A DNA stretch of 54,757 nt from Lachnospiraceae bacterium (lineage in GTDB: Bacteria > Bacillota > Clostridia > Lachnospirales > Lachnospiraceae). Every line of letters starts with the position of its first letter. Position 1 is the first letter of the stretch. Where the stretch lies: contig JAFRVX010000030.1 in assembly GCA_017438305.1 (NCBI GenBank), forward strand, positions 1 through 54,757, in the 5' to 3' direction. The notes under the pieces are model-generated. The model did not search any database. It was not told the DNA's origin and saw nothing but the letters and a program-made list of their open reading frames with translations. Made by a program: the position numbers and the translations under genes. Shown here piece after piece: positions 17,542-26,009 of the stretch.

Positions 17542-19122
17542 TTATTCGCTTTCGTCGTCTGTTTTCTTTTCGTCGGTTGTTATCTTTTTCCCTTTTTCCC
17601 CCATATACTTTTTGGCGTCTTTTATGAAGCTCCAGATCATCAGGATCATGATCAGTCCGATGGGGAAGGCGCTGATGATGGACACGCTCTGGATATTGCT
17701 CATGCTGCTCTCGGAGAACACCAGGGCGATGGGAAGCACGATCAGAAGCAGACACCAGAGGAGGGTGATAAAGGTGTGGGGCTTCTCATTTTCTCCCAGA
17801 CTCTTGTAGCTGTAGCAGGCCGCCGTATAGGCTATAGAGTCAAAACTGGTGGCATAGAAAGCGATCATGCAGAGAAGGATCCATACCAGGAACAGGCCGC
17901 TGGCGGGCATGGTATGAATGATGTTCATGATAAGCTCGTACAGGTCGCCGCTGGCCTGGTACTGGGCAATAAAATCCGCCGTTCCGGCCGTCTGAAGGCC
18001 CAGGCTGTAGTTGCCCAGGACGATGAAGGAAACGATCGTGGAGCCTACGCCGAAAACGTAACCGCCGAGAATGGTCTGCTTTACGGTCCGGCCGCGGCTG
18101 ATGTTTCCGATGAAGAAAGGCGCTGCTATACACCATACCATCCAGTAGGCCCAGTAATAAATGGTCCAGTCCTGGGGGAAGTTGTTGGTGCGTCCGGGAT
18201 CTGCATAGGTGCTCAGTCCGATGAAATTCTGGACCATCTTGCCAAGGCTCTGGACGCCGTTCTCAATGATGAACCGGCCCTGTCCGCCAATGAGGAGAAC
18301 GATGATCAGCAGGCCGAAGAACAGATAGATGCAGAGCTTCGCCAGAAAGCTGATGCCCTTGAAGCCGTGCAGAACAGCATAGGTATAAACCGCGCAGGTG
18401 ATCAGAAGAATGATGATGGTAACAGCGGTACGGCTTATCGTGATGCCGAACAGGGTAACGATGATCTCCGCCATTAACGGCGTGGCGACAGAGAAAGTGG
18501 TCGCCGTACCGGCAAGAAGAGCAAATAAGGCAAAGAGGTCGATCACCCGGCCTAAAAAGCCGTGGGCGTGCTTTTCGCCGATCACCGGAAGGCAGGCTTC
18601 CGAATACCGCTGTTTATCCCGCTTTCTGCAGTGCAGCATGAAGCCGAAGGCCACGGCCAGCACCAGATAGAAAGCCCAGGGGATAAAGCTCCAGTGGAAC
18701 AGGGGGAAGACGCCGGCCCACTCGGTAATGCTGCCGCCCATTTCGGCGATGTGGGGGTTGGTGGCGTACATCACCCATTCCGCAAAGCTGTAGAACAGGA
18801 TATCTGCGGCCAGGCCGCAGGTGAACATCATACTGCCCCAGGTGAAGAAATTATACTTGGGCTTCTCGTTGGGTTCTCCCAGCACGATGTCTCCGTATTT
18901 CGTGAAAGAAAGGAACAGCGAGATCACCAGGACGCCGATGCCCAGGATCAGGTAGTAGCTTCCCAGCGTATCGCCGAAGAAGAAACGCACCTGAGAGATC
19001 ACGCCGTTTGCCTGTTCGGGGAAGATGAACAGATACACCGCAAGGGCTACGATCAGGATAAAGGGGACCAGAGTGATCATCCAGTCGATTCTGCTTTTTT
19101 CTGCCGTCTTATGACTATTCAT
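17542..19122 (-). CDS. BCCT-family transporter, probable choline importer
   Basis: Integral membrane carrier of 526 residues with about 12 hydrophobic segments. It fits the betaine/carnitine/choline transporter family, which moves quaternary amines with Na+ or H+ or by exchange. The aromatic box of the eighth segment is clear: WTIYYWAYWMVW at 319-330, followed by ISRGRTVKQ. The third segment reads CGLAADILFYSFAEW, so it lacks the Gly-x-Gly-x-Gly and Glu-Pro pattern of Na+-coupled BetP-like members; this hints at different coupling or exchange. It is the last gene of the operon with the choline-kinase fusion and LicC (26-bp gap; ribosome site GGAGG), so choline is the likely substrate. It would replace LicB, the drug/metabolite-type carrier of pneumococcal and Haemophilus lic loci. 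Carnitine or betaine cannot be excluded. Confidence 0.85.
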   Translation of the reverse strand: MNSHKTAEKSRIDWMITLVPFILIVALAVYLFIFPEQANGVISQVRFFFGDTLGSYYLILGIGVLVISLFLSFTKYGDIVLGEPNEKPKYNFFTWGSMMFTCGLAADILFYSFAEWVMYATNPHIAEMGGSITEWAGVFPLFHWSFIPWAFYLVLAVAFGFMLHCRKRDKQRYSEACLPVIGEKHAHGFLGRVIDLFALFALLAGTATTFSVATPLMAEIIVTLFGITISRTAVTIIILLITCAVYTYAVLHGFKGISFLAKLCIYLFFGLLIIVLLIGGQGRFIIENGVQSLGKMVQNFIGLSTYADPGRTNNFPQDWTIYYWAYWMVWCIAAPFFIGNISRGRTVKQTILGGYVFGVGSTIVSFIVLGNYSLGLQTAGTADFIAQYQASGDLYELIMNIIHTMPASGLFLVWILLCMIAFYATSFDSIAYTAACYSYKSLGENEKPHTFITLLWCLLLIVLPIALVFSESSMSNIQSVSIISAFPIGLIMILMIWSFIKDAKKYMGEKGKKITTDEKKTDDESE

Positions 19123-19148
19123 TGCCTTATACCTCCATTTTCGTCATC

Positions 19149-19886
19149 TTAGGCTTTAATAACCGTATCTTTCAGATAAACCCGGTAGCTGGGATCGATC
19201 TCCGCCAGTTCCTTAAGCTCATCTATTTCTATGATATCGTCTTTCTGCATTTCCCGGATGCCCAGGGTGTACTCGTCAAAATGACAGAACATGGCGACGT
19301 CGTCCCAGTAGATCTGCCGGTTTCCCCGGTCAAATTCATACTCCAGATGGCCCCTGAGCCTCTTCCCGTCTTCTCTGGACCAGCGGGAGATGGAATAGAG
19401 CTGCCATCCGTGGGATCCGCCGTTTCTGGAACAGCTTTTTACGACGCCGTCTTCGACTTCCATGAGCCATTCGTCCGTTTCGCCCTCGCACCAGACCGCA
19501 TTGTAGCCGGAAAGGGTAAAATGGGGATCCAGGATCTTCGGGTTATAGATGATCTGGTCTCCGTCCAGGATGATGCAGTCCTCCAGGTATTCACGGGCTG
19601 CGTATAGGGAGCTTATATTATTGCAGATATTGTAGTATGGGTTTTCTATGATATCGATGTCTTTCCCTTCCGCCCATGCATAAAACTGCTCCTTTAAGTG
19701 ACCCACCACCACATGGATTTCTTCGATCCCGTTGGCCTTAAGCGCCTCTGTGACCGTATCGATCATCCGGACGCCTCTGACCTTTACCAGAGGCTTCGGG
19801 ATCTCGAAAGTCAGCGGCTGCATCCTGCTCCCGGTCCCGGCCGCCATGATGATGGCCCGTTTTACCAGATGTGTTTCCTTATCCAT
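19149..19886 (-). CDS. licC: LicC-like CTP:phosphocholine cytidylyltransferase
   Basis: Cytosolic nucleotidyltransferase of 245 residues, predicted to make CDP-choline from CTP and phosphocholine. The N-terminal signature AAGTGSRMQPLT (15-26) with KPLVKV is the CTP-binding loop. LDGD (107-110) fits the metal-binding Asp. ETDEW (136-140) and IYWDD (192-196) match the aromatic/acidic choline pocket known from LicC. It ends with an EIDELKEL stretch also typical of LicC. The length equals the family norm. ATG 19886 lies 4 bp after the stop of the upstream fusion gene, and its GGGAGG site is inside the last codons of that gene, so the two are translationally coupled. Phosphoethanolamine is a possible alternative substrate. 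Confidence 0.82.
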   Translation of the reverse strand: MDKETHLVKRAIIMAAGTGSRMQPLTFEIPKPLVKVRGVRMIDTVTEALKANGIEEIHVVVGHLKEQFYAWAEGKDIDIIENPYYNICNNISSLYAAREYLEDCIILDGDQIIYNPKILDPHFTLSGYNAVWCEGETDEWLMEVEDGVVKSCSRNGGSHGWQLYSISRWSREDGKRLRGHLEYEFDRGNRQIYWDDVAMFCHFDEYTLGIREMQKDDIIEIDELKELAEIDPSYRVYLKDTVIKA

Positions 19887-19890
19887 TATC

Positions 19891-21675
19891 TCATGCCTCC
19901 CGGAAAAGCCCCTCTTCTATTTCTTTTGCCACATACCGGTAATAATCCTTGGCGAAGCGGTACTGCCGCAGGGAATATTCTCCGAATTCCACGCCCAGAT
20001 TGTGCTTGAATTCGCACCAGTTGGACCAGAGCAGGCCGCAGGCCGCGATATAGGCGTAGATCTTGGTCCTGGTGATCCTGCTGCATTCGTTCCGGAAATA
20101 GATGTCGATCAGCCGGTCCACCTGCTCCTTGTCATACAGGCTGTAAATGCAGAACATGGCGATATCCACATGGGGATCCTGCATGCCGGAATACTCCCAG
20201 TCCGTAAGCTGGAGCAGTTCGTTTTCCTGCCCCTCGGGCTTATAGAACAGGAAATTGTCCGGAACCGCATCGATATGGGTAAGGCACCAGTCCTTTTCCA
20301 GTCTATCGATAAAAGGCTTCAGGCTGAGGACATTTTCCTTTGTCTGCCGGTAATCCTTGTACATGGAAGGACTTCCGTTCCACAGGGTCTCGTAAAACTC
20401 TATCTGGCCGAAGATGTCAAAGGTATGAGGCACCGTGAGCTTCATCTCGTGGAAGGCCCGGAGCTTGTCCATGCAGCGGTTCAGATCCGAGAGATCTTCA
20501 CTGTCGCAGACCCGGATGCCCTCCAGGAATTTCGTGATCTTATACCCGTTCTCCGGATTGATGTAGACAGGATCGTCGCAGAGTCCCAGGCCGCTTATGG
20601 CCTTGAAGACTGCGGCTTCCTCCGCCCGGTTGATCAGCTGGTCGGTCCCTTCGCCGGGGATCCGCATGATGTATTTTTCACCGTGGACCGAGAACAGGAA
20701 GGAACGATTGGTCATGCCCTTTTTCAGGACGGTGATGTCCACGATATCCTTAAGATCTGTCTGAAAGACGTCTGCAATGACATCCAGTGCGTCGGACTTG
20801 AGGTGATTGGAGTCCTGATCCAGCTCTCTCAGCTGTTCGTAGGTATTGATCTCCACCACGTCGGAAGCGTGCACCACCCGGGCGGGAACGATCATCTTAT
20901 CTCCCCGGTACAGGGCGGCTTCCCAGAACTCCTCTTCATTCAGGCCTTCAGCGGTCATTTCCCTGATCCTGTCCCGAATGACGGCAGCTTCTTCTTCCAG
21001 CAGGTAGGCGATCCCCACCATGGCGTTGCCGCCTTCGTGTTCTCCGGCTTTCACCAGCTCCATCTTCCGGTTCACCCGGACGGCGCTCTCGTTGTCCACC
21101 AGGTCGCTGACCATATACCAGGAATACATCTCATGGGCGTTGAACGGATTGGTATCGCACCAGATGTCGGAAGGAATGATATAGGTGTTGGAAAGGCGGT
21201 CCGCAGCCAGCGCCAGGGAATACAGATTGTTTCTGGCGGCATAGCCGGCATTTACGACCAGCTTTACCCCGAATTTGTCGATCAGGTAATCGAAACGCTC
21301 CTTCATGAAGCCCACGACAATGGTGATGTCCTTTATGCCGGCTTCATGCAGCTGTCCGATAATTCTTTCGATAAGCGGCTCGCCATGGATTTCCAGAAGG
21401 GCCTTAGGCGTGCTTAAATTGATGGGCACCATTCTCATGCCGAAGCCCGCGGCCAGGATAACGGCGTTTTTCGGGGCCTTCTCCTGGTATTCCTTTCTGG
21501 CTTTATCCGTGGGTCTCAGATCCTCGTCCAGATAACCCTCCGCCGCCAGCTTCTTTAAGGACCGGTTGACCACCCCCAGGCTGTGCCCGGAGACTTCCGC
21601 CAGGATCCGCTGGTTGATGAAAGGTTCCCTGAAAATGGTTCTCAGTATATCCAATTCCTGTTTGTTCACGAACAA
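19891..21675 (-). CDS. licA: Winged-helix/nucleotidyltransferase/choline-kinase (LicA-like) fusion
   Basis: A three-domain cytosolic protein of ~594 residues (numbers below count from an in-frame TTG at 21681). Residues 1-65 are a winged helix-turn-helix. Residues 72-290 are a second nucleotidyltransferase (LAAGFGMRMVPINLSTPKAL). Residues 305-590 are an aminoglycoside-phosphotransferase/choline-kinase fold. The kinase catalytic loop is LTHIDAVPDN (H469, D471, N476), and the metal-binding Asp is in LTDWEYSG (D494). It should make phosphocholine from choline and ATP. The middle domain lacks the Glu-Trp and Tyr-Trp-Asp residues of the separate LicC, so its substrate may differ or it may be inactive. 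TTG 21675 is favoured because AGGAGG lies 7 nt upstream; TTG 21681 is too close, and GTG 21669 is possible. It opens the operon with licC and the transporter. Confidence 0.8.
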   Translation of the reverse strand: MFVNKQELDILRTIFREPFINQRILAEVSGHSLGVVNRSLKKLAAEGYLDEDLRPTDKARKEYQEKAPKNAVILAAGFGMRMVPINLSTPKALLEIHGEPLIERIIGQLHEAGIKDITIVVGFMKERFDYLIDKFGVKLVVNAGYAARNNLYSLALAADRLSNTYIIPSDIWCDTNPFNAHEMYSWYMVSDLVDNESAVRVNRKMELVKAGEHEGGNAMVGIAYLLEEEAAVIRDRIREMTAEGLNEEEFWEAALYRGDKMIVPARVVHASDVVEINTYEQLRELDQDSNHLKSDALDVIADVFQTDLKDIVDITVLKKGMTNRSFLFSVHGEKYIMRIPGEGTDQLINRAEEAAVFKAISGLGLCDDPVYINPENGYKITKFLEGIRVCDSEDLSDLNRCMDKLRAFHEMKLTVPHTFDIFGQIEFYETLWNGSPSMYKDYRQTKENVLSLKPFIDRLEKDWCLTHIDAVPDNFLFYKPEGQENELLQLTDWEYSGMQDPHVDIAMFCIYSLYDKEQVDRLIDIYFRNECSRITRTKIYAYIAACGLLWSNWCEFKHNLGVEFGEYSLRQYRFAKDYYRYVAKEIEEGLFREA

Positions 21676-21710
21676 TCGCAAGCCTCCTTTTCATGAACTA
21701 TACGGCATAT

Positions 21711-21739
21711 AAAAAAGGGAAACCAGGCTTCCCTTTTTT
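21711..21739. terminator. Terminator between flippase and lic operon
   Basis: The perfect 11-bp stem AAAAAAGGGAA/TTCCCTTTTTT (21711-21721 with 21729-21739) carries A and T runs on its flanks and works on either strand. It ends the glycopolymer transcript before the lic operon begins. Confidence 0.85.
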
Positions 21740-21756
21740 ATACTGAACCTATCCTC

Positions 21757-23217
21757 TTATAATTTGGATTTAGAGTTCAACAACGCTATTATACGCTTTC
21801 TTTCCAAAAATGCAAGTACTAATCCTACAAAAATAATGATAAAACGAATGATCCTGCAGGGATAGACCAGGTGCATGAACGGGCTGACAGCGATCAGGAC
21901 CAGCCCAAGAACCAGGGCGATCCTGACATCCACCACCGCCTTCTCTCCCTTTTCTTTCTCCAGGATCCTGCGCGCCACAATATAATGTCCCAAGCTGTAA
22001 ATAACATAGCAGGCAAGGGTCGTATAGGCGGCGGCCCCATAGCCGTACAGCGGGACGAAGATAAAGTTCAGCACCAGGTTCAGCGCCGCTGCCGTGAGGG
22101 AGGCGATCATCAGGAAAGCGGTTTTTTCATAATAAAACTCGGGATAGGACAGGAAGCTGTACATGAATATGAAGAAGACGCTTCCCGCAACAGGCGGTAT
22201 GACGTTGACCGCGTCGGCATATTTGGCGGATCCGAAGAGCAGCACCACTTCGGGGCTCACCAGCATGAGACCGATGGCGATCAGGAAGATCAGCAGCATG
22301 ACGCCCCGGGATTTCTGCTGTACCGATTTAATGTCCCCCGTCTTCAGCTTGCTGTAGACCCAGGGGGTAAGCGCGCTGTTGATGGCCGTCACAAACAGCT
22401 GCACCAGCGTGCCGATGCTGTAGGCCAGGCCGTAAAGGGCCACTTCCGTTTTCCCGAAAAAGTGGGAGATCACGATCCGGTCTCCATGATTCAGAACGAT
22501 GCCGGACAGATAATGGGGCAGCATGGGAAGGGCCAGCGTAAGGGCGTATTTCCAGTATTTTTCCTCGAAAAACACATGGCCTTTGCAGAACTGATAGATC
22601 AGGATCGGCGTACAGACCGCCGCCTCCACGAAGACTACCGAAGCCACCCGGGCCAGCGCCTTATCCTTCGCGATGCTCACCGCGATCAGGCCCAGTACCG
22701 GATTCAGAAACGACTTGGTGATGGTCAGGGCCACCAGTCTCTTATACCTGTATTCAAACCGCTGACGGGCTGACCAGAAGAAAAAGGCCGGGGTCACATA
22801 CACTTCCGCGATCATCAGAAGGATCATGACAGGGGCCAGATCCAGAAGCTTCTGAACGCTGTTCATGAACAGCAGCACCATACCCAGAAGCACGGTGGTG
22901 ATCGTAATGGTCAGTCCCTGCATGGCGGAGATGAACCGGCTGCGGTCATCGTCGAATTTGGACATGGCGTTGTCTGTCACGCCGTGATAAAGATACAGAG
23001 AAGACAGTACCGTGAAGATCTGGAGCCAGGAAAGATACAGGGTATAGGTTCCGTATTCTTCCGTCGAAAGCAGGCGGGTAAAGATGGGGACCGTTATAAA
23101 GGATATCCCTTTTTGCAAAAAGCTGCAGACCGTAAACCATAATGCGGCTTTTGTCCGCACGTTCAGTGATCTGTAACGGTCTGCAAGTTGTTTTAACTTT
23201 TTTATTATCCGATCCAT
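21757..23217 (-). CDS. Polysaccharide/teichoic-acid-type flippase
   Basis: Membrane protein of 486 residues with about 14 hydrophobic segments and the MATE/Wzx-like start ALWFTVCSFLQKGISFITVP (26-45), followed by RLLSTEEYGTYTL. It should flip undecaprenyl-diphosphate-linked repeat units across the membrane. It is the last gene of the glycopolymer cluster and directly precedes the lic operon, as tacF (the pneumococcal teichoic-acid flippase) is associated with lic genes. That makes a TacF-like role for phosphocholine-bearing units attractive, though sequence alone supports only a Wzx/RfbX-type flippase. Ribosome site GGAAGGAATTGA; a strong terminator follows. Confidence 0.82.
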   Translation of the reverse strand: MDRIIKKLKQLADRYRSLNVRTKAALWFTVCSFLQKGISFITVPIFTRLLSTEEYGTYTLYLSWLQIFTVLSSLYLYHGVTDNAMSKFDDDRSRFISAMQGLTITITTVLLGMVLLFMNSVQKLLDLAPVMILLMIAEVYVTPAFFFWSARQRFEYRYKRLVALTITKSFLNPVLGLIAVSIAKDKALARVASVVFVEAAVCTPILIYQFCKGHVFFEEKYWKYALTLALPMLPHYLSGIVLNHGDRIVISHFFGKTEVALYGLAYSIGTLVQLFVTAINSALTPWVYSKLKTGDIKSVQQKSRGVMLLIFLIAIGLMLVSPEVVLLFGSAKYADAVNVIPPVAGSVFFIFMYSFLSYPEFYYEKTAFLMIASLTAAALNLVLNFIFVPLYGYGAAAYTTLACYVIYSLGHYIVARRILEKEKGEKAVVDVRIALVLGLVLIAVSPFMHLVYPCRIIRFIIIFVGLVLAFLERKRIIALLNSKSKL

Positions 23218-23370
23218 TCAATTCCTTCCCATACAGCAGCCGGACAGATTTCGGTGACAGGGCCCTTTCCGGTTACGATCTTCTGTTTCAGAAGCGATGA
23301 AATCATACAACACTTAAGGTGAACTATCTTCGTATAAATCGTAAATCGTAAATTCGAAATGGTCTGAATT

Positions 23371-23408
23371 TAAAACGGTCTGAATTTAAAAAACCAACGG
23401 TTCAGACC
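23371..23408 (-). terminator. Possible terminator overlapping the glycerophosphotransferase stop
   Basis: GGTCTGAA (23401-23408 on the minus strand) pairs with TTCAGACC (23377-23384). The loop contains a T-run and a short GTTTTAAATT follows. A third copy of the GGTCTGAA motif lies at 23361-23368, so this is partly a 16-bp tandem repeat. The loop is long; confidence is limited. Confidence 0.4.
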
Positions 23409-24610
23409 TTCAGATTTTCCATGATAAAATCATAGACCCGTTTTGACGAATTATCATCCAGGAAGTCATCAGTGAGTTTCTTTATCTTTATACGCTCATC
23501 CAATGTCCGGTCTTCTCCGGCGGCAACGTCCTGTATAAAGCTGCAGAGGTCCTCAATTGTATACAGATAGTAACCCTTCAGGATATCCAGGGGATGTTCA
23601 AATACAAAGCCCTTCTGTTCACAGTACTCCTGAAAATCGTCCAGGGTGATTGCGATCGGCCTGTCGAGAAGCAGATAATCATAGTAGATCGAGGAGTAAT
23701 CCGTGATCATGGCATCGGTCTGAGCCAGCAATTCATTTGTCTGAATATCGTTTTTACTCAGATCGTCATTATAAATAAACCTGATGTTGCTGCAGCTGAA
23801 TTCTTTGATCGCCCCGAGGTACTGGGACGGATGAGGCTTGATGATAAGCAGGACATTCAGGTTCCGCAGCAGTTCATCTGCGGTCCTGACCATCTCTTCC
23901 GACTGGAAAAGCGGTAGTCCGAAGGGTTCCTCCGAAACAACATCCACCCGGGAAACCCGTCTGTGCTGACGGAACGTCGGAACCCAGATGATTGATTTTT
24001 TAAATTCGCCGATATCCGGAAAGATCCTGGAGATCGTATCATATTTTCTGTACATCTGATCGTTGCGCGGCAGCCCCGTTACGATCACCTGTTCTTTGCT
24101 TACGTCATAGACGTCCGTTATATAAGGGACGAAAAACGAAGACTGGGCGATCGTATAATCGCAGCTCACATTGTATCTGACCCCATTGATCAGCATCCCT
24201 TTCAGCTGTGAGCCATGATCCAGATAGATATTCAGCTGTTTTTTTGACGTCCGGTATCTCTGGATCCTTCTGTTGCTGGCGATCGCCGCCGCTGCCCTGT
24301 TCGTTCTGATGTAGAGTCTGACCTTATCAGGCAGGCCCTTGGGCTTGATAGCCGTGAACGAAACATTTTCCTCATGGCAGTCTTTAAACTGTTCAGGATT
24401 TCCGACGAGCCATGTCAGCTGATATTTTTTATTCAGCCCCTGCTTCAGCATATAGCGGTATAATTCAAATGTATTGCATGTCAGATCGGGGTAGCTTTCC
24501 AGGATGATCTCTTTTTTCATGGGAAACAGCCCGCAGAGCAGATTGCAGACAGGATAAAGCTTCAGTCTGATTTTTCCAAGCGTCCTTTTGATCGAACTGC
24601 CGATACTCAT
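23402..24610 (-). CDS. CDP-glycerol:glycerophosphotransferase-like protein (TagF/TarB family)
   Basis: Protein of 402 residues of the Glyphos_transf family, GT-B-like enzymes that move polyol-phosphates or related groups from CDP-activated donors to wall polymers at the inner membrane face. Visible family motifs are TGLPRNDQMY (~190), WVPTFRQH (~208), IIKPHPSQY (~265) and the C-terminal MITDYSSIYYDYLLLDRPI (~305). The N-terminus is amphipathic or hydrophobic (LYPVCNLLCGLFPM), as in membrane-associated members. It probably adds glycerol-phosphate to the polymer. As the only enzyme here that would use a CDP-linked donor besides the lic pathway, it is also a candidate, by inference only, for phosphocholine transfer in the absence of LicD. 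It sits between the EpsG-like polymerase and the flippase. Confidence 0.8.
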   Translation of the reverse strand: MSIGSSIKRTLGKIRLKLYPVCNLLCGLFPMKKEIILESYPDLTCNTFELYRYMLKQGLNKKYQLTWLVGNPEQFKDCHEENVSFTAIKPKGLPDKVRLYIRTNRAAAAIASNRRIQRYRTSKKQLNIYLDHGSQLKGMLINGVRYNVSCDYTIAQSSFFVPYITDVYDVSKEQVIVTGLPRNDQMYRKYDTISRIFPDIGEFKKSIIWVPTFRQHRRVSRVDVVSEEPFGLPLFQSEEMVRTADELLRNLNVLLIIKPHPSQYLGAIKEFSCSNIRFIYNDDLSKNDIQTNELLAQTDAMITDYSSIYYDYLLLDRPIAITLDDFQEYCEQKGFVFEHPLDILKGYYLYTIEDLCSFIQDVAAGEDRTLDERIKIKKLTDDFLDDNSSKRVYDFIMENLKV

Positions 24611-24794
24611 AATGATCCACCTCTGTACATCGCTGATGCATATTGTGTGAACAGGTGCAATAACTCACGCTTCCCCGCACCATAAGCCCCTTCGGGAAGT
24701 TCACTGCTTTTTCTGTATGGCTGCAGGCTCTGTCATACTTTCTTTTCTGTTTTCACAGATCCTGTATAACTGTATAAGTTCTGGGGCACATTTT

Positions 24795-25928
24795 TTACAG
24801 GCCGAGCGCATACGGCATCGTATGGCTGTAATTCGTATAGCCGTAGGTATAGAGCCAGTACAGCAGTGCGACGGCTATCACCGCAAAGCCCACAAGTATT
24901 TTTTTCTCTCCCCGCTGCCCGCGGACCATCATGCCTATCGTGCTTATATTGATCAGCGAAAAGAACCTGGCGATCCTTGCCCCGGTACGCATGACCGTCG
25001 ACAGCTGGAACAGCAGCAGGAAGGCCATGGTGCAGAAAATATAGAAGTCCGGATGGATGTTGTTGCTCCGGAACTGTCTGATGATAAGAAGCAGTCCGGC
25101 GATCTCCACCAGAAGAAACATCCGGGAAGCCAAAAACGAGGCATTGGATTTTGAATTCAGGTATTTCAGATATTTGCTGTTCAGCAGGCCTATCTTTATC
25201 AGGGCCCGCGCTATATCGCTGAAACATAAGAATACGCCGACCAAAAGCCCGCCGATCACGACTCTTTTTACCAGGGAAACTTTTTCCTGCTGAAGGACAG
25301 CTTCTTCTCCCCGGGCCTTACTGCGGCCGTAGATCAGGTAATACAGGATCAGCAGCGGGATGCCCAGGACCGCCACATTATGGATCATAGACGCGATGAC
25401 GACAAATACGATATAGCGCCTGATCTTTCTTTCTTCGATATCATGTATTGCGGCAAAGAGAATGGCGAGGGACATATACTGCCGGATCGCATTCATGGTG
25501 TAATTATAATACAGCAGATAGAAAAGCAGCAGCGTCAGCACCGGATCCGAATGGTCCTTCATCCTGTAGGCGCCGACATATACGCCGACCATGATCACCG
25601 TCTGAGCCAGGAAAAGAAAGACTCTGTACTCGCCGGTCACCCGGGCAATGATACCCATAAACAAGGCAAATATCGGTTCTCTGCCGCCGTTCTGAAAATA
25701 GTATTTCAGATATCCGGTCAGGGAACCGCCGGACGCACCATGCCAATAAAGATCCATTTCCAGATAATTAATTGTATCGACTCCTACCGAATAATCTCTC
25801 AGAGCCGCCAACATGATGGGGATTATCAGACTGAACACCGAGCATAAAACAAACGCGGTTTTATTCCCTGCTTTTTTAGCCAGCCAGGCAAAGAAAACTG
25901 AAGCAATAAAACAAGCTATATATACCAT
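24795..25928 (-). CDS. EpsG-like polysaccharide polymerase
   Basis: Membrane protein of 377 residues with about ten hydrophobic segments and family marks of EpsG/Wzy-type polymerases: an early VGVDTINYLEMDL motif (~49-61) and NAIRQYMSLAILF (~150). It would polymerise lipid-linked repeat units on the outer membrane face. It lies between the GT2 (upstream) and the glycerophosphotransferase-like gene (downstream) on the same strand, with gaps of 81 and 184 bp. Its presence argues that the cluster makes a repeating-unit polymer rather than a single decorated glycolipid. Confidence 0.75.
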   Translation of the reverse strand: MVYIACFIASVFFAWLAKKAGNKTAFVLCSVFSLIIPIMLAALRDYSVGVDTINYLEMDLYWHGASGGSLTGYLKYYFQNGGREPIFALFMGIIARVTGEYRVFLFLAQTVIMVGVYVGAYRMKDHSDPVLTLLLFYLLYYNYTMNAIRQYMSLAILFAAIHDIEERKIRRYIVFVVIASMIHNVAVLGIPLLILYYLIYGRSKARGEEAVLQQEKVSLVKRVVIGGLLVGVFLCFSDIARALIKIGLLNSKYLKYLNSKSNASFLASRMFLLVEIAGLLLIIRQFRSNNIHPDFYIFCTMAFLLLFQLSTVMRTGARIARFFSLINISTIGMMVRGQRGEKKILVGFAVIAVALLYWLYTYGYTNYSHTMPYALGL

Positions 25929-26009
25929 CTGTTACCTCTGAAAAAGATGCTTCGAAACAGCTGAAATGGAAACTGCTTTTTTATCACCTGGTACATCCGC
26001 AAACCTGTA

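Noticed and set aside
19732-21417. 561-codon plus-strand frame opposite the LicA fusion
   Set aside because: The minus-strand protein has intact kinase and nucleotidyltransferase motifs; the plus frame shows none and is a shadow.
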